A stretch of 64,000 bases of DNA from Erwinia persicina (lineage in GTDB: Bacteria > Pseudomonadota > Gammaproteobacteria > Enterobacterales > Enterobacteriaceae), in NCBI RefSeq assembly GCF_014838825.1, contig NZ_JACYMO010000009.1, positions 1-64,000 of the forward strand. Direction: 5' to 3'. Made by a program: the position numbers and the translations under genes. Positions within the stretch are counted from its first letter, which is position 1. Every line of letters begins with the position of its first letter. This document shows positions 46,073-54,874 of this stretch, piece by piece. The notes below the pieces were generated by a model. The model did not search any database, was not told the DNA's origin, and saw nothing but the letters and a program-made list of their open reading frames with translations.

Positions 46073-47344
46073 TCAGCGTGAGGGCGATTTTCCGGCTGCG
46101 CTGATGCTCTTCCAGATTTCTTCCAGTCTCAGCGTTTCATGACGATTGTTCACCAGATCCCACAGGCCGAGACGGCGATCGGCATTCAGGGTGACAATAA
46201 AACGGCAGCCGCTTTTCAGGGCGTGGCTGTGCTGACGTTTCAGTCTTGCCCCGCTGAAATCACTGAATATTTTCTGCGCAGGAAGCTGCTGACGTAAAGT
46301 ATTTGCCAGCAGGAGGGCATCAATGTTCTGCTGCGGATCTTCGTAGGTCACCACAATATCGGGATAGTTAGTGATATTGCTGTCACCGCCGGTGGTTTGC
46401 AGCAGCAGCAGCAGGCGTTCAATACCGATGGCAAATCCCGAAGCGGGCAGCTTTTTGTCACTGAACAGTTCGACCAGACCATCATAGCGTCCACCGCCGC
46501 AGACCGTTCCCTGCGATCCCAGTTCGTCCGTAATCCACTCGAAAACGGTGCGGGTATAGTAGTCCAGCCCTCTGACCAGCCGTGGATTGACGCGGTAAGC
46601 GATGCCCGCGTTGTCCAGCAGGGTGCGCAACGTGTCGAAATGCTGCCGTGACGCATCGCCGAGGAAGTCCAGCAGCTGCGGGGCCCCTTCGATCATCTCC
46701 TGCATCGCCGGATTTTTGCTGTCGAGGATCCGCAAGGGATTACTCTCCAGGCGGCGCAGGCTGTCCTCATCCAGCAGGGCATGATGCTGGTTAAACCATC
46801 TGACCAGCGCCTGACGGTGCTCTTTGCGCTCGGGCAGGGTGCCCAGTGAGTTGATCTCCAGACGAATAAAGCGGTCAACGTTTAACGCTTTAAAAATATC
46901 CCAGGCCATGTAAATCAGCTCTGCGTCAATATCGGCTCCCGGCATGCCGAAGGTCTCAACGCCAAACTGGGTAAACTGCCGCAAACGGCCCTTTTGCGGC
47001 CGCTCATAGCGGAACATCGGGCCCTGATACCACAGCCGCTGCGTGGTGTTATAGCACATGTTGTTTTCCACCACGGCGCGGACGCAGCCGCTGGTGCCTT
47101 CGGGCCTCAGCGTAATGTGTTCCCCGCTTTTGTCCTGGAAGTTATACATCTCTTTCGACACGATATCAGTCGACTCGCCGACGGCGCGTTCGAAAAGCGA
47201 GACTGGTTCCAGAATCGGCAAACGAACTTCCTGATAACCATACCGGTGGGCGATAGTGCGGACTTTACTCTCCAGCCACTGCCACACCGGGGTTTCCTCC
47301 GGCAGAATGCTGCGCATTCCCCGGATGGACTGAATTTTACTCAT
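46073..47344 (-). CDS. hisS: Second histidyl-tRNA synthetase, linked to histidine decarboxylase
   Basis: The 423-residue class II synthetase has all catalytic motifs intact: histidine loop TLRPEGTSG, motif 2 MFRYERPQKGRLRQF, the His-specific LVRGLDYYTRTVFEW, CGGGRYDG, motif 3 GFAIGIERLLLL and an anticodon domain. Housekeeping hisS normally lies beside ispG, so this is probably an extra copy. A hisRS gene accompanies hdc in other histamine-forming Gram-negatives. It may secure tRNA-His charging while decarboxylation drains histidine. It is separated from hdc by a 93-bp gap with an 18-bp hairpin. Confidence 0.93.
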   Translation of the reverse strand: MSKIQSIRGMRSILPEETPVWQWLESKVRTIAHRYGYQEVRLPILEPVSLFERAVGESTDIVSKEMYNFQDKSGEHITLRPEGTSGCVRAVVENNMCYNTTQRLWYQGPMFRYERPQKGRLRQFTQFGVETFGMPGADIDAELIYMAWDIFKALNVDRFIRLEINSLGTLPERKEHRQALVRWFNQHHALLDEDSLRRLESNPLRILDSKNPAMQEMIEGAPQLLDFLGDASRQHFDTLRTLLDNAGIAYRVNPRLVRGLDYYTRTVFEWITDELGSQGTVCGGGRYDGLVELFSDKKLPASGFAIGIERLLLLLQTTGGDSNITNYPDIVVTYEDPQQNIDALLLANTLRQQLPAQKIFSDFSGARLKRQHSHALKSGCRFIVTLNADRRLGLWDLVNNRHETLRLEEIWKSISAAGKSPSR

Positions 47345-47375
47345 GATAAATCCTTATCCTGTGTATCGCGTGCTA

Positions 47376-47427
47376 CCTGCCCGCCGCTGCCGGACGGGCA
47401 AGGTTCACCCCGGCAGCGGCGGGCAGG
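47376..47427. repeat. Perfect 18-bp inverted repeat between hdc and hisS paralogue
   Basis: CCTGCCCGCCGCTGCCGG and its exact complement are separated by a 16-base loop. On the operon (minus) strand no T-run follows, so it is not a standard terminator there; on the plus strand it is followed by ATTTTTTA. It could be an mRNA-processing or attenuating hairpin. A GTAG tetranucleotide overlaps one foot (minus strand), similar to REP elements recognised by RAYT proteins. Confidence 0.85.
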
Positions 47428-47437
47428 CAGCCATTTT

Positions 47438-48574
47438 TTACGCGGCGCTCATCAGATTGTCAGCAATCACATCGTCGATCAGCTCATCGATTTTACTGGT
47501 GTCGAGATGGTGGGCCGTGGTGATCAGGTGGGCCACCTCGCCAGAAGTGGCAAGGCAGTGTTTCTTCCAGACGGCCTCAGACGGGCAGGGGAAAACTACG
47601 GTAATCGAGTTCTTATTACACCAGGCATTGATGCCTGCTTCCTGCAGGCGACTGACGGCGTACTGGGCCATCTTCAGGCTGTGTGCGATCCGGCGTTTCC
47701 AGTCGGCATGGCTGTGGCTGCGGATTGCCTCCCACATCATCATTGGGGTGTGGCCGTTACGGGAGCCGGTGATGGTTTTATCGTGGCCGGAAATGTAGTC
47801 AATCTCAACGGAGATCCGATCCACATTAGATTTTTTCGCCACGACAATGCCGCAGGGGATAGGTGATCCAATCATCTTATGGCCGGAGACGCCGATCGAG
47901 TCAATGCCGTCTGCAAAGGTAAAACCCTGCGGATCATCGACAAACGGCAGGATCATGCCGCTGAGTGCGGCATCGGCGTGCAGGTAGTAGTCTTCACGTT
48001 TGAAGCCCGCTTCTTTCAGGCGCTGCTGGATAAGGCCAATATCATCAATGGCGCCGCGAACGGTAGTACCAATATTGGCGAAAATAATCGGATGCTGCTC
48101 TTTATCCAGCGTGATTTTTTTAATTAAATCGTCGTAATCCACTTCACCATTCGGCAGCGATTCCACCAGCCGTGACTTGATGCGCAGCAATTTAACAATT
48201 TTGGCCACCGAGTAGTGGGTATCCTTTGAATAATAGAGTGTGCCATCAGGGAAAATTTCACGGCCAAGATAGCAGCCAAACATATTGCCTTCCGTACCGC
48301 CGTTCGTTACATAGCCCCAGCTTTTTTCGAACGGAATTTTGAACAGGTGAGCAAAGTATTCCATCACTTCTTTTTCAAAATCGAAGGAGTTCAACAGATA
48401 ATTACAATATTCACTCCAGTCCCCACAGTTATTGATTGAAAAGCGCATAAAGCGTTCGAGGTTGGTGTAGTTGAAATCCGCTGACTCAGGATACCCGATA
48501 TTAAAATATTGGTTTTTTACACAGTACGACCAGAAAGCATCCAGCTTGTTTTGATCTTCAATAGATAACGTCAT
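47438..48574 (-). CDS. hdc: Pyridoxal-phosphate-dependent histidine decarboxylase
   Basis: Hdc converts histidine to histamine and carbon dioxide, consuming a proton. The 378-residue group II decarboxylase has the same length as the Morganella, Raoultella and Photobacterium enzymes and close recognisable sequence: [34 protein letters not shown] (PLP ring contact) and [13 protein letters not shown] with the Schiff-base Lys233. It is not the pyruvoyl type of Gram-positives. It is the second gene of hdcT-hdc-hisS and likely confers acid resistance or energy gain through the exchanger. Confidence 0.96.
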   Translation of the reverse strand: MTLSIEDQNKLDAFWSYCVKNQYFNIGYPESADFNYTNLERFMRFSINNCGDWSEYCNYLLNSFDFEKEVMEYFAHLFKIPFEKSWGYVTNGGTEGNMFGCYLGREIFPDGTLYYSKDTHYSVAKIVKLLRIKSRLVESLPNGEVDYDDLIKKITLDKEQHPIIFANIGTTVRGAIDDIGLIQQRLKEAGFKREDYYLHADAALSGMILPFVDDPQGFTFADGIDSIGVSGHKMIGSPIPCGIVVAKKSNVDRISVEIDYISGHDKTITGSRNGHTPMMMWEAIRSHSHADWKRRIAHSLKMAQYAVSRLQEAGINAWCNKNSITVVFPCPSEAVWKKHCLATSGEVAHLITTAHHLDTSKIDELIDDVIADNLMSAA

Positions 48575-48614
48575 TTGCTATTCCTTCTTTCGGTTAACGG
48601 ATAAAGTAACGTTT

Positions 48615-49964
48615 TTATTTTTCATCCAGATAAAGTATGTCGACGCCTTTTTTGCTGCGTCCTGCGGCAACGAAGCAGAAAAGGGGAATGGTAATCATGA
48701 TCATGACGACGCCCCAGAACATGGAGTCCGTACCGGATCCGAGCATGGCGAAGATGCTGTAGATCATCCCGATAACAACCATCACGCTGTAAAAAATAAA
48801 GCTGCGTCCACGGTTCATCTTTTTGGATACCATAATAATAGGCAGGGAGATCAGGGCGTACATATAAGGCAGCAGTGAGGCAAAAACCGACATCAGAATG
48901 ACGGTCTGGAACTGTTTAGCCAGGTTGGGGGAGGCCGTCATCAGTAATACCAGCGTCATCAGTACCCCGGTAAAAATCAGGCTTTTCATTGGGACGTCAT
49001 TTTTATTTACGTCAGAGAATAATTTCGGGAAAAGACCCTGTTGAGCCCCTGCGCGGGGTCCTTCCGACTGTAAAATTAACCAGCCAGATATGGAGCCGAA
49101 ACAGGCAATAATACTCAGCGCAGAGGCGATGTTTCCGGCGGTTTTACCGAACATATAGCGGGCAGCATCGGCGAAAGGCGCAGCGGAGTTCACCAGTTCG
49201 TTATGCGGTACCAGCCCCATAATCACGGTACAACTGCCAACGTAGCAGACGGAGGCGATAAGCAGGCCATATACCGTGGCGCGGGGAACGGTGTATTCCG
49301 GCTTTTCCACCTGACCACTGGATACCACCGCAGATTCAACGCCCAGAAAACCCCAGAGCGCGATGGATGCCGCTGTGATAATGGCAGAGGTGTCGCTTTT
49401 ACCCGTTCCGTTATAGACCTGAGAGAACAGGGTGGGATCGAACCAGAACCAGCCGACGACGCCAATCCCCAGCACCACCACCAGCATGCAGCTGGCCGTA
49501 AAGGATTGTGCCCGTCCGGCGACGCGCGCGCCGAAGCTGGCCAGCACAATAAACCCCCACAGGATGACAATTGCCACGACGCTGCCGATTGACGGGTTTT
49601 TCAGTTCAGGGAAGAAATAGCTGAGATAACCGACCCCGGCCACCAGTAATGCCACGTTACCGACCCAGGCGCTGATCCAGTAGCAAACAGTGGTCTGAAA
49701 GCCGATAAAAGGGCCGAAAGCATCACTGGCGTAAGCGACAATGCCTCCGGTACGTGGAGTAATCAGACTCGTCTTAGAAAAAACCAGTGCTAAGGCAATA
49801 ACACCTATTATGGTGAAGAGCCATCCCCACAGCGAAATATAACCAACCCCGGCAAGGTTAGTCGGAAGCATAAATACCCCTGACCCCATCATATTTGACG
49901 CGGTCACCAGCGTTAGTGCTACGACGCCCATCTTATGTGCTTTAGCCGCACTCATGGTTCCCAT
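48615..49964 (-). CDS. hdcT: Histidine/histamine antiporter (APC family)
   Basis: This 449-residue inner-membrane exchanger has about 12 membrane segments and the APC-family opening VTASNMMGSGVFMLPTNLAGVG, close to CadB, PotE and AdiC. It lies 40 bp upstream of hdc and so probably exchanges external histidine for internal histamine, as in other hdc clusters. The ATG at 49964 follows AGGA; a frame 18 codons longer has no site. It is the promoter-proximal gene of the operon. Confidence 0.9.
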   Translation of the reverse strand: MGTMSAAKAHKMGVVALTLVTASNMMGSGVFMLPTNLAGVGYISLWGWLFTIIGVIALALVFSKTSLITPRTGGIVAYASDAFGPFIGFQTTVCYWISAWVGNVALLVAGVGYLSYFFPELKNPSIGSVVAIVILWGFIVLASFGARVAGRAQSFTASCMLVVVLGIGVVGWFWFDPTLFSQVYNGTGKSDTSAIITAASIALWGFLGVESAVVSSGQVEKPEYTVPRATVYGLLIASVCYVGSCTVIMGLVPHNELVNSAAPFADAARYMFGKTAGNIASALSIIACFGSISGWLILQSEGPRAGAQQGLFPKLFSDVNKNDVPMKSLIFTGVLMTLVLLMTASPNLAKQFQTVILMSVFASLLPYMYALISLPIIMVSKKMNRGRSFIFYSVMVVIGMIYSIFAMLGSGTDSMFWGVVMIMITIPLFCFVAAGRSKKGVDILYLDEK

Positions 49965-50365
49965 ATTGAATGTCCTGTAGTCGTTGCCATAAAAAAGTGA
50001 TAACCAGGGGGATATCACCGAGATGCAGTGATTCTAAGAAAGCAGGTGCGGGATTTTTAGAGGATGAAGGGAATAAAAGGCACGTTATGTATTTTGCGGC
50101 TGAAAAATAGCGCGAATTTTATACAAAATATAACTTAATGACTCCGTCCCATTTTTTATTTACTTTATTTTGTCGTGGGTGGGTAACTTGTCTCATTTTT
50201 TTATTTATTAATTAACATTAATTTCACATGACGAGAGTGTGTTTAATTTACAGTTGTTATATTGACAGTTGGGCGCTGTTTCATGCACCCTTTGATAACA
50301 GCTTATTAAAATAAATGGCGACAGAAATTTAATATTCATTTTATTTTTATAAATGTCAGGGTGAT
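49965..50365. promoter_or_regulatory. AT-rich divergent control region of hdc operon and RAYT-HisRS gene
   Basis: These 401 bp between divergent genes are much richer in A and T than the surroundings, with long T and A tracts (for example around 50150-50220 and 50310-50360). That is typical of H-NS-bound promoters of acquired or acid-stress genes. I find no tRNA, T-box-like structure or obvious REP hairpin; a small hairpin ACAG-N7-CTGT lies at about 50265-50280. Confidence 0.6.
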
Positions 50366-52249
50366 ATGTCGAGAAAAGAGCGTATTTATATTCAGGGGCT
50401 GCCGCAGCTTATACAGCTAAAAGGGCATAATCATGATTTTATCTTTATAGATGAGAAAGATTGTGATGTTTTTCTTAATAGTCTTGATCGGGCGTTAGCA
50501 CTCTATTCCTGCGCGCTGCATGCTTACTCCCTCCATGTAAAAGAATTTTTTCTGCTATTAACCCCCGGGAGTAAAGAGGATCTTAGCCGACTGGTGCAGC
50601 ATATCGGACGCAGCTATGTCCGCTATTTTAATCAAAAATATCATCGCAGTGGCGCGCTATGGGAAGGGCGCTACAACAGCTGCCTGATTGAACCGGGCGC
50701 TTATTTCCTCCTGGTCCAGCAGTTTGTTGACAGTGCGGGATCAGATAAGTCGGCCTTATCAAACGGCAGTAGCTACCCGCATTACACTGGTGGGGAGCCC
50801 ATCGCCCGCCTTACTGCCCATGAAGAATATGCAAAACTCGGGAAAACCCACGCCGATCGGGCGGCACAGTACCGTCGCTTTATGCAGATCCCGCTCAGTG
50901 CAGCGGTGTCCGAAAAAATTAAACACAGCCTCAGTCAGAACTGTGTGCTGGGAACGCCGCAATATTGCCAGCAGCTGGAGATGTTTCTCCACCGCCGGGT
51001 CAGACCGCGCCAGTGTGGCCGGCCCAGAAAGTATTATCACAGTCAGGTAATGGATTGGGTGTGGCTTGAAAGTCAGGCGTCTCAGCTGCTGCAGCGTTAC
51101 TGCTATCAGGAAATACGCCTGCCTCTGCTGGAAAGAGAGGGGGAATTAAAACGCATTCCTGATTTTGCCCAGGGGGACGCGGGGGCGTGTCGGATTACCG
51201 CAGGGCACCCGACTTTATTGCGTCGTGAGGGAACGCTGGGATGCCTGCATGCCATAGAAGCGCACCGGGATTTACAGTCAACCAGCAAGCTCTGGTATCT
51301 GGGGACCATGTTTCGCCTGCGGAAAGATGAGCACGCCCCTGTTGAACAGTATCAGCAGCTCGGCGTAGAGGCCTTTGGTTATCCCCGGGTTGATATCGAG
51401 CTGGAACAGTTCATCATGCAGTATGATTTTTTTAAATCCCTGCGGCTGGACAGCCATATAGAATTGAAAATCAATACGCTGGGAAGCGCCAGGGAGTTTG
51501 CCGCGTTTCGCCAGGCGTTACGTCAGTACTATCAGCCCTTTATTTCTTTCTTCCGTGCGCAGTGGATAGACTGGCTGGCTGACAGGCCGGAAAAGCTGCT
51601 GCAGTCCTCCGACAGCCTGCTGGCGACGTTGCAAACCCGGGCGCCAGAACCTGGCCGCTTTATCTCGGTATCCTCCCAGGAACGCTTTACCGTTTTAACG
51701 GATTCACTGACCCGGGCAGGCATCCCATTTGTGGTGGATAAAACGCTTTATCCGGCCAATGCCTACTGCCATACCCTTTTTGAGTGGCACAGCGACCGGC
51801 TGGAGGAGGGAAGCCTGCTGTGTCGCGGCGGCCGCTACGATGGCTGCGCCAGTGAACTCCTCGGGCGGGAGATTTTCGCCTTTGGTTTCGCCTTTATGCT
51901 GGAGCCACTGATGCGTCTTCAGCAGTTAACACGTAAAAGCAGGCTGCAGCCGCGAATGACTGATGTGGTGATTATCTCATGTTCATCGACGGGGAGGGCG
52001 TATGCGCTGGCGCTCGGACGCAGGCTGAGAGCCGCCTTCCCACAGTTGAGCATCGTCAACGACTGTTCTGAGATGCGTATCACCGCGTCGAAACGTAACG
52101 CCGAGCGGCAGGGAGGGCGGTTTATTATTATTGTGCCGGAGGACGCATCCGGTGGAGAGCTGGAAATCTACGATAATGATCGCCACCTGAAGCAGTCCGG
52201 CAGTGCCAGTACTCTGATCGGTATGTTAAGTCAGAGTCTCAATCTGTAA
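50366..52249 (+). CDS. Fusion of RAYT (Y1 transposase) domain with HisRS-like domain
   Basis: The 627-residue protein is one uninterrupted frame. Residues 1-222 follow the REP-associated tyrosine transposase pattern: LHAYSL, LLLTP, SYVRYFNQKYHRSGALWEGRY and the tail RPRQCGRPRK. The HUH metal motif (HVH in family members) is replaced by Glu60-Phe61-Phe62, so nicking is unlikely; Tyr84/Tyr87 remain. Residues 228-627 cover HisRS catalytic and anticodon domains. Histidine-pocket residues Glu288, Thr290, Arg317, Gln331 and Glu335 are kept; the motif-2 loop (318-327) and the RGLDYY element with the catalytic Arg are lost. It is divergent from hdcT-hdc-hisS. A histidine- or tRNA-His-sensing regulator is inferred. 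Confidence 0.85.
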   Translation: MSRKERIYIQGLPQLIQLKGHNHDFIFIDEKDCDVFLNSLDRALALYSCALHAYSLHVKEFFLLLTPGSKEDLSRLVQHIGRSYVRYFNQKYHRSGALWEGRYNSCLIEPGAYFLLVQQFVDSAGSDKSALSNGSSYPHYTGGEPIARLTAHEEYAKLGKTHADRAAQYRRFMQIPLSAAVSEKIKHSLSQNCVLGTPQYCQQLEMFLHRRVRPRQCGRPRKYYHSQVMDWVWLESQASQLLQRYCYQEIRLPLLEREGELKRIPDFAQGDAGACRITAGHPTLLRREGTLGCLHAIEAHRDLQSTSKLWYLGTMFRLRKDEHAPVEQYQQLGVEAFGYPRVDIELEQFIMQYDFFKSLRLDSHIELKINTLGSAREFAAFRQALRQYYQPFISFFRAQWIDWLADRPEKLLQSSDSLLATLQTRAPEPGRFISVSSQERFTVLTDSLTRAGIPFVVDKTLYPANAYCHTLFEWHSDRLEEGSLLCRGGRYDGCASELLGREIFAFGFAFMLEPLMRLQQLTRKSRLQPRMTDVVIISCSSTGRAYALALGRRLRAAFPQLSIVNDCSEMRITASKRNAERQGGRFIIIVPEDASGGELEIYDNDRHLKQSGSASTLIGMLSQSLNL

Positions 52250-52261
52250 GCCACCCGGATC

Positions 52262-53083
52262 TTATCCCTGGCGCGCGTGCTCTGCCGCCTGACGGAACAG
52301 CGCATCATCCGGGCGCACCCCGGTATACAGTGCAAACTGCTCGACGGCCTGAATGGCAAACACTTCAGAACCGACGATCGTGGTTTTGTTCCGGGCGCGG
52401 GCATAGCGCACCAGCGGCGTCAGTTCAGGCAGGGCGACCACCTCGAAGACCACGCTGGCAGCGTCCACGGTGGCCTGATCAAACGACAGCGCATCAGCAT
52501 CCGCACCACCAGCCATGCCGGTAGGGGTGGCATTGATCAGCAGTCCGGGCTGTAATCCATCAAGGCTGGCACGCCATTCAAAACCGTATAGTGCAGCGAG
52601 CTCACGGCCCCGGGTCTCATTACGTGCAACGATCACTCCCTGACTGAATCCGCTGTCTTTTAAGGCACAGGCAACGGCTTTAGCCATACCGCCGCTACCG
52701 CGCAGTGCGAATGTCAGCCCGGTATTGACCTGATACTGCTTCAGCAGGCTGACGATGGCGATATAGTCAGTGTTATACGCCTTCAGATAGCCATCCGTAT
52801 TGACGATAGTGTTCACCGAGCTGATGGCGCTGGCAGAGGCATCCAGTTCGTCCAGCAGGGGGATACACTGCTCTTTAAACGGCATAGAGATAGCGCAGCC
52901 ACGAATACCCAGCGCCCGCACGCCGCCGATCGCCGCTGTCAGATCCTCAGTCGTAAAGGCTTTATAGAGGTAATCAAGATCGAGAGCGTCGTACAGATAA
53001 TTATGGAAACGGGTGCCAAAGTTGCCTGGGCGCGCCGCCAGTGACATACAGACCTGCGTGTCTTTGTTCAGATATCTGGTCAT
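52262..53083 (-). CDS. Shikimate dehydrogenase-like protein (AroE paralogue)
   Basis: The 273-residue protein has the shikimate/quinate dehydrogenase fold: the substrate domain has GCAISMPFKEQ (catalytic Lys), SSVNTIVN and YNTDYIA (catalytic Asp), and the Rossmann domain has ALRGSGGMAKAVACAL and INATPTGM. It resembles HI0607-type AroE-like enzymes of low shikimate activity rather than biosynthetic AroE, since SKSPxxHN at the N-terminus is replaced by CMSLAARPGNFGTRFHN. The true substrate is unknown. It is convergent with the fusion gene. Confidence 0.82.
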   Translation of the reverse strand: MTRYLNKDTQVCMSLAARPGNFGTRFHNYLYDALDLDYLYKAFTTEDLTAAIGGVRALGIRGCAISMPFKEQCIPLLDELDASASAISSVNTIVNTDGYLKAYNTDYIAIVSLLKQYQVNTGLTFALRGSGGMAKAVACALKDSGFSQGVIVARNETRGRELAALYGFEWRASLDGLQPGLLINATPTGMAGGADADALSFDQATVDAASVVFEVVALPELTPLVRYARARNKTTIVGSEVFAIQAVEQFALYTGVRPDDALFRQAAEHARQG

Positions 53084-53318
53084 AGCATCGTCTCTGAAAG
53101 AAAGGGGGCTACCAGCATGGACTAAAAATGACGGGATTAAAAACGGCAGAATGGGCGGATGCCTTTCCCCTTTTCCGGCGTTGGGCGAGAAAAAACTAAA
53201 TTTATTAAATTTGTTGATAAAAATCCGTTAAACACAGTTTTATTCAACATTTTGTTTAATTTATCCCAAGTGAATGCTAATTTACAGCCTCTGTTCCCCT
53301 GTTGAGTGAGTCCGAGCC

Positions 53319-53954
53319 ATGACGGAAAAAGCCTATTACCACAGCGACAGCCTTGCAATGACCGCCGAGGTCCTGCGCTGTGAACCGGATGACAGCGATC
53401 ATTACCGGGTTATTCTCTCTTCCACACTGTTTCATCCTCAGGGCGGCGGCCAGCCCGCCGATCGGGGGACGCTGGGCGGCGCAGAGGTGGTGAAAGTCAG
53501 TCAGGAAGAGGGAGAGGTGGTCCACCTGCTGGCAACGCCGTTACCTGTCGGGCCGGTGACTCTCCTCGTCGACGGAGAGGTGCGTAAACGTCACACCCGG
53601 ATGCATTCTGCGGGGCATCTGATCGGCGTCGCCGGTGAACAGTTTGGCTGGCATGCCACCAAAGGCGATCACCGCCCCGGTGCCGGACGGATAGTTTTCG
53701 CCCCCGGAATAGCGCCGGAGCCGGTGGAGAGAGACGCGCTGGAGCAGCTGACGCGTGCGCTGGTGGCAGCGGACCTTCCCCGGGTTCTGAGTGAGCAGGC
53801 AGGACTGCGCAAAGTCACCTGGGGCTCACTTCCCGCCTTTGCCTGCGGCGGCACACATGTGCTGACCACCGCGCAGGTTGGCCGGGTGCATATCACCGGC
53901 GTTAAAGAGAAGAAAGGGCAACTGTCCGTCCAGTACGAAGTGGAAGGCGACTAG
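53319..53954 (+). CDS. AlaX-family alanyl-tRNA editing protein
   Basis: The 211-residue free-standing editing domain is homologous to the editing half of AlaRS. Zinc-site motifs HTRMHSAGHL and FACGGTHV are complete and FHPQGGGQPADRG is the conserved substrate region. AlaX proteins deacylate Ser-tRNA-Ala (some also Gly-tRNA-Ala). Its stop overlaps the stop of the convergent serine-dehydratase-like gene by four bases, an intriguing neighbour because misacylating serine is the substrate of that enzyme. Confidence 0.88.
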   Translation: MTEKAYYHSDSLAMTAEVLRCEPDDSDHYRVILSSTLFHPQGGGQPADRGTLGGAEVVKVSQEEGEVVHLLATPLPVGPVTLLVDGEVRKRHTRMHSAGHLIGVAGEQFGWHATKGDHRPGAGRIVFAPGIAPEPVERDALEQLTRALVAADLPRVLSEQAGLRKVTWGSLPAFACGGTHVLTTAQVGRVHITGVKEKKGQLSVQYEVEGD

Positions 53955-54874
53955 CCACGCAGTGCGGTCGCGGCCGTTTGCAGCTGTTCGATGCTGCTGG
54001 TCGCCCCGCCGCAGACAATCACCAGCAAATTTTGATACGCGACGAGCTGCGGATGTGCCTCGTAGAGCACCGCCAGACTTGCCCCGCAGGCCGGTTCCAC
54101 CAGTATGCGGTGATCGTCAAGAAAGCGCAGGCAGGCGTTGACTGCCGCCCGATCCGATACCCGCAGACTGTGTACCGGATGTTCGCTGGCGCAGCGCAGT
54201 GCCTGGTCACAGACCCGTTTTGCGCCCAGCGATGAGGCGATGCTGTGAATACCGTCCAGTTCGACCGGGTGTCCGGCTGCCATTGCCGCGTGAAAAGAGG
54301 CGGCCCCTTCGGTTTCCACCGCCAGCACGGGTACATCCTGCCAGCCGTTACGCTGCAGCCCTGCCACCACACCGGCCAGCAGGCCGCCGCCGCCCACCGA
54401 CAGTACCACGGCATCAGGCCGGACGCCGCTCTGCGCCACTTCATCAATCATGGTGGCATGCCCCTGCCACAGCAGCGGATCGTCAAAGGGGTGCAGAAAC
54501 GCATCCTGCGTAGTCAACAGTGACAGCGCGTGCTGATTCGCTTCCTGCCAGGAGCTGCCGTGGACAATCACCTCCGCCAGCTCCTGTTGCAGCAGCTGCT
54601 GCGCCCACAGGGAGGTGGTTTCCGGCACCACTACGGTGACGGGGACGCCCAGATGCCGTCCTGCCCAGGCCACGGCCAGCCCGGCATTGCCCCCCGATGA
54701 GGAGACAAAGCGACGCGCCCCGCGGTGCTGCCATGTTTCACACGCCAGACCGATGCCGCGAATTTTGAATGACCCCGGCGGCTGTAACGCCTCCATTTTC
54801 AGCAGCACGTTGCGGCCGGTCAGCAGGCTCAGCGGGCGGGAGGTGAGGAGTGGGGTGGCAATATGCAGGCTCAT
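53951..54874 (-). CDS. PLP-dependent serine/threonine dehydratase-like protein
   Basis: This 307-residue fold-type II PLP enzyme has the Schiff-base Lys in PPGSFKIRG, SSSGGNAGLAVAWAGR, the phosphate-binding SVGGGGLLAGV and the C-terminal ring contact IVCGGATSS. The Cys before GG resembles L-serine dehydratases of the mammalian SDH type. It would convert L-serine (or threonine) to the 2-oxo acid and ammonia. It is the second gene after a DauR-type regulator, overlapping by ATGA. Confidence 0.85.
   Translation of the reverse strand: MSLHIATPLLTSRPLSLLTGRNVLLKMEALQPPGSFKIRGIGLACETWQHRGARRFVSSSGGNAGLAVAWAGRHLGVPVTVVVPETTSLWAQQLLQQELAEVIVHGSSWQEANQHALSLLTTQDAFLHPFDDPLLWQGHATMIDEVAQSGVRPDAVVLSVGGGGLLAGVVAGLQRNGWQDVPVLAVETEGAASFHAAMAAGHPVELDGIHSIASSLGAKRVCDQALRCASEHPVHSLRVSDRAAVNACLRFLDDHRILVEPACGASLAVLYEAHPQLVAYQNLLVIVCGGATSSIEQLQTAATALRG

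Noticed and set aside
46994-47866. 290-codon plus-strand frame across hisS start and hdc end
   Set aside because: It is antisense to two well-supported genes and their intergenic hairpin and has no ribosome site.
50366-52249. Interpretation as an active IS200/IS605-type insertion sequence
   Set aside because: There are no subterminal hairpins or partner gene, the HUH histidines are missing, and the transposase region is fused in frame to a HisRS-like domain.
50366-52249. Interpretation of the C-terminal domain as HisZ, the HisG regulatory subunit
   Set aside because: HisZ is typically found with short-form HisG and lacks the anticodon domain. Here an anticodon-like C-terminal domain is present and enterobacteria use long HisG.
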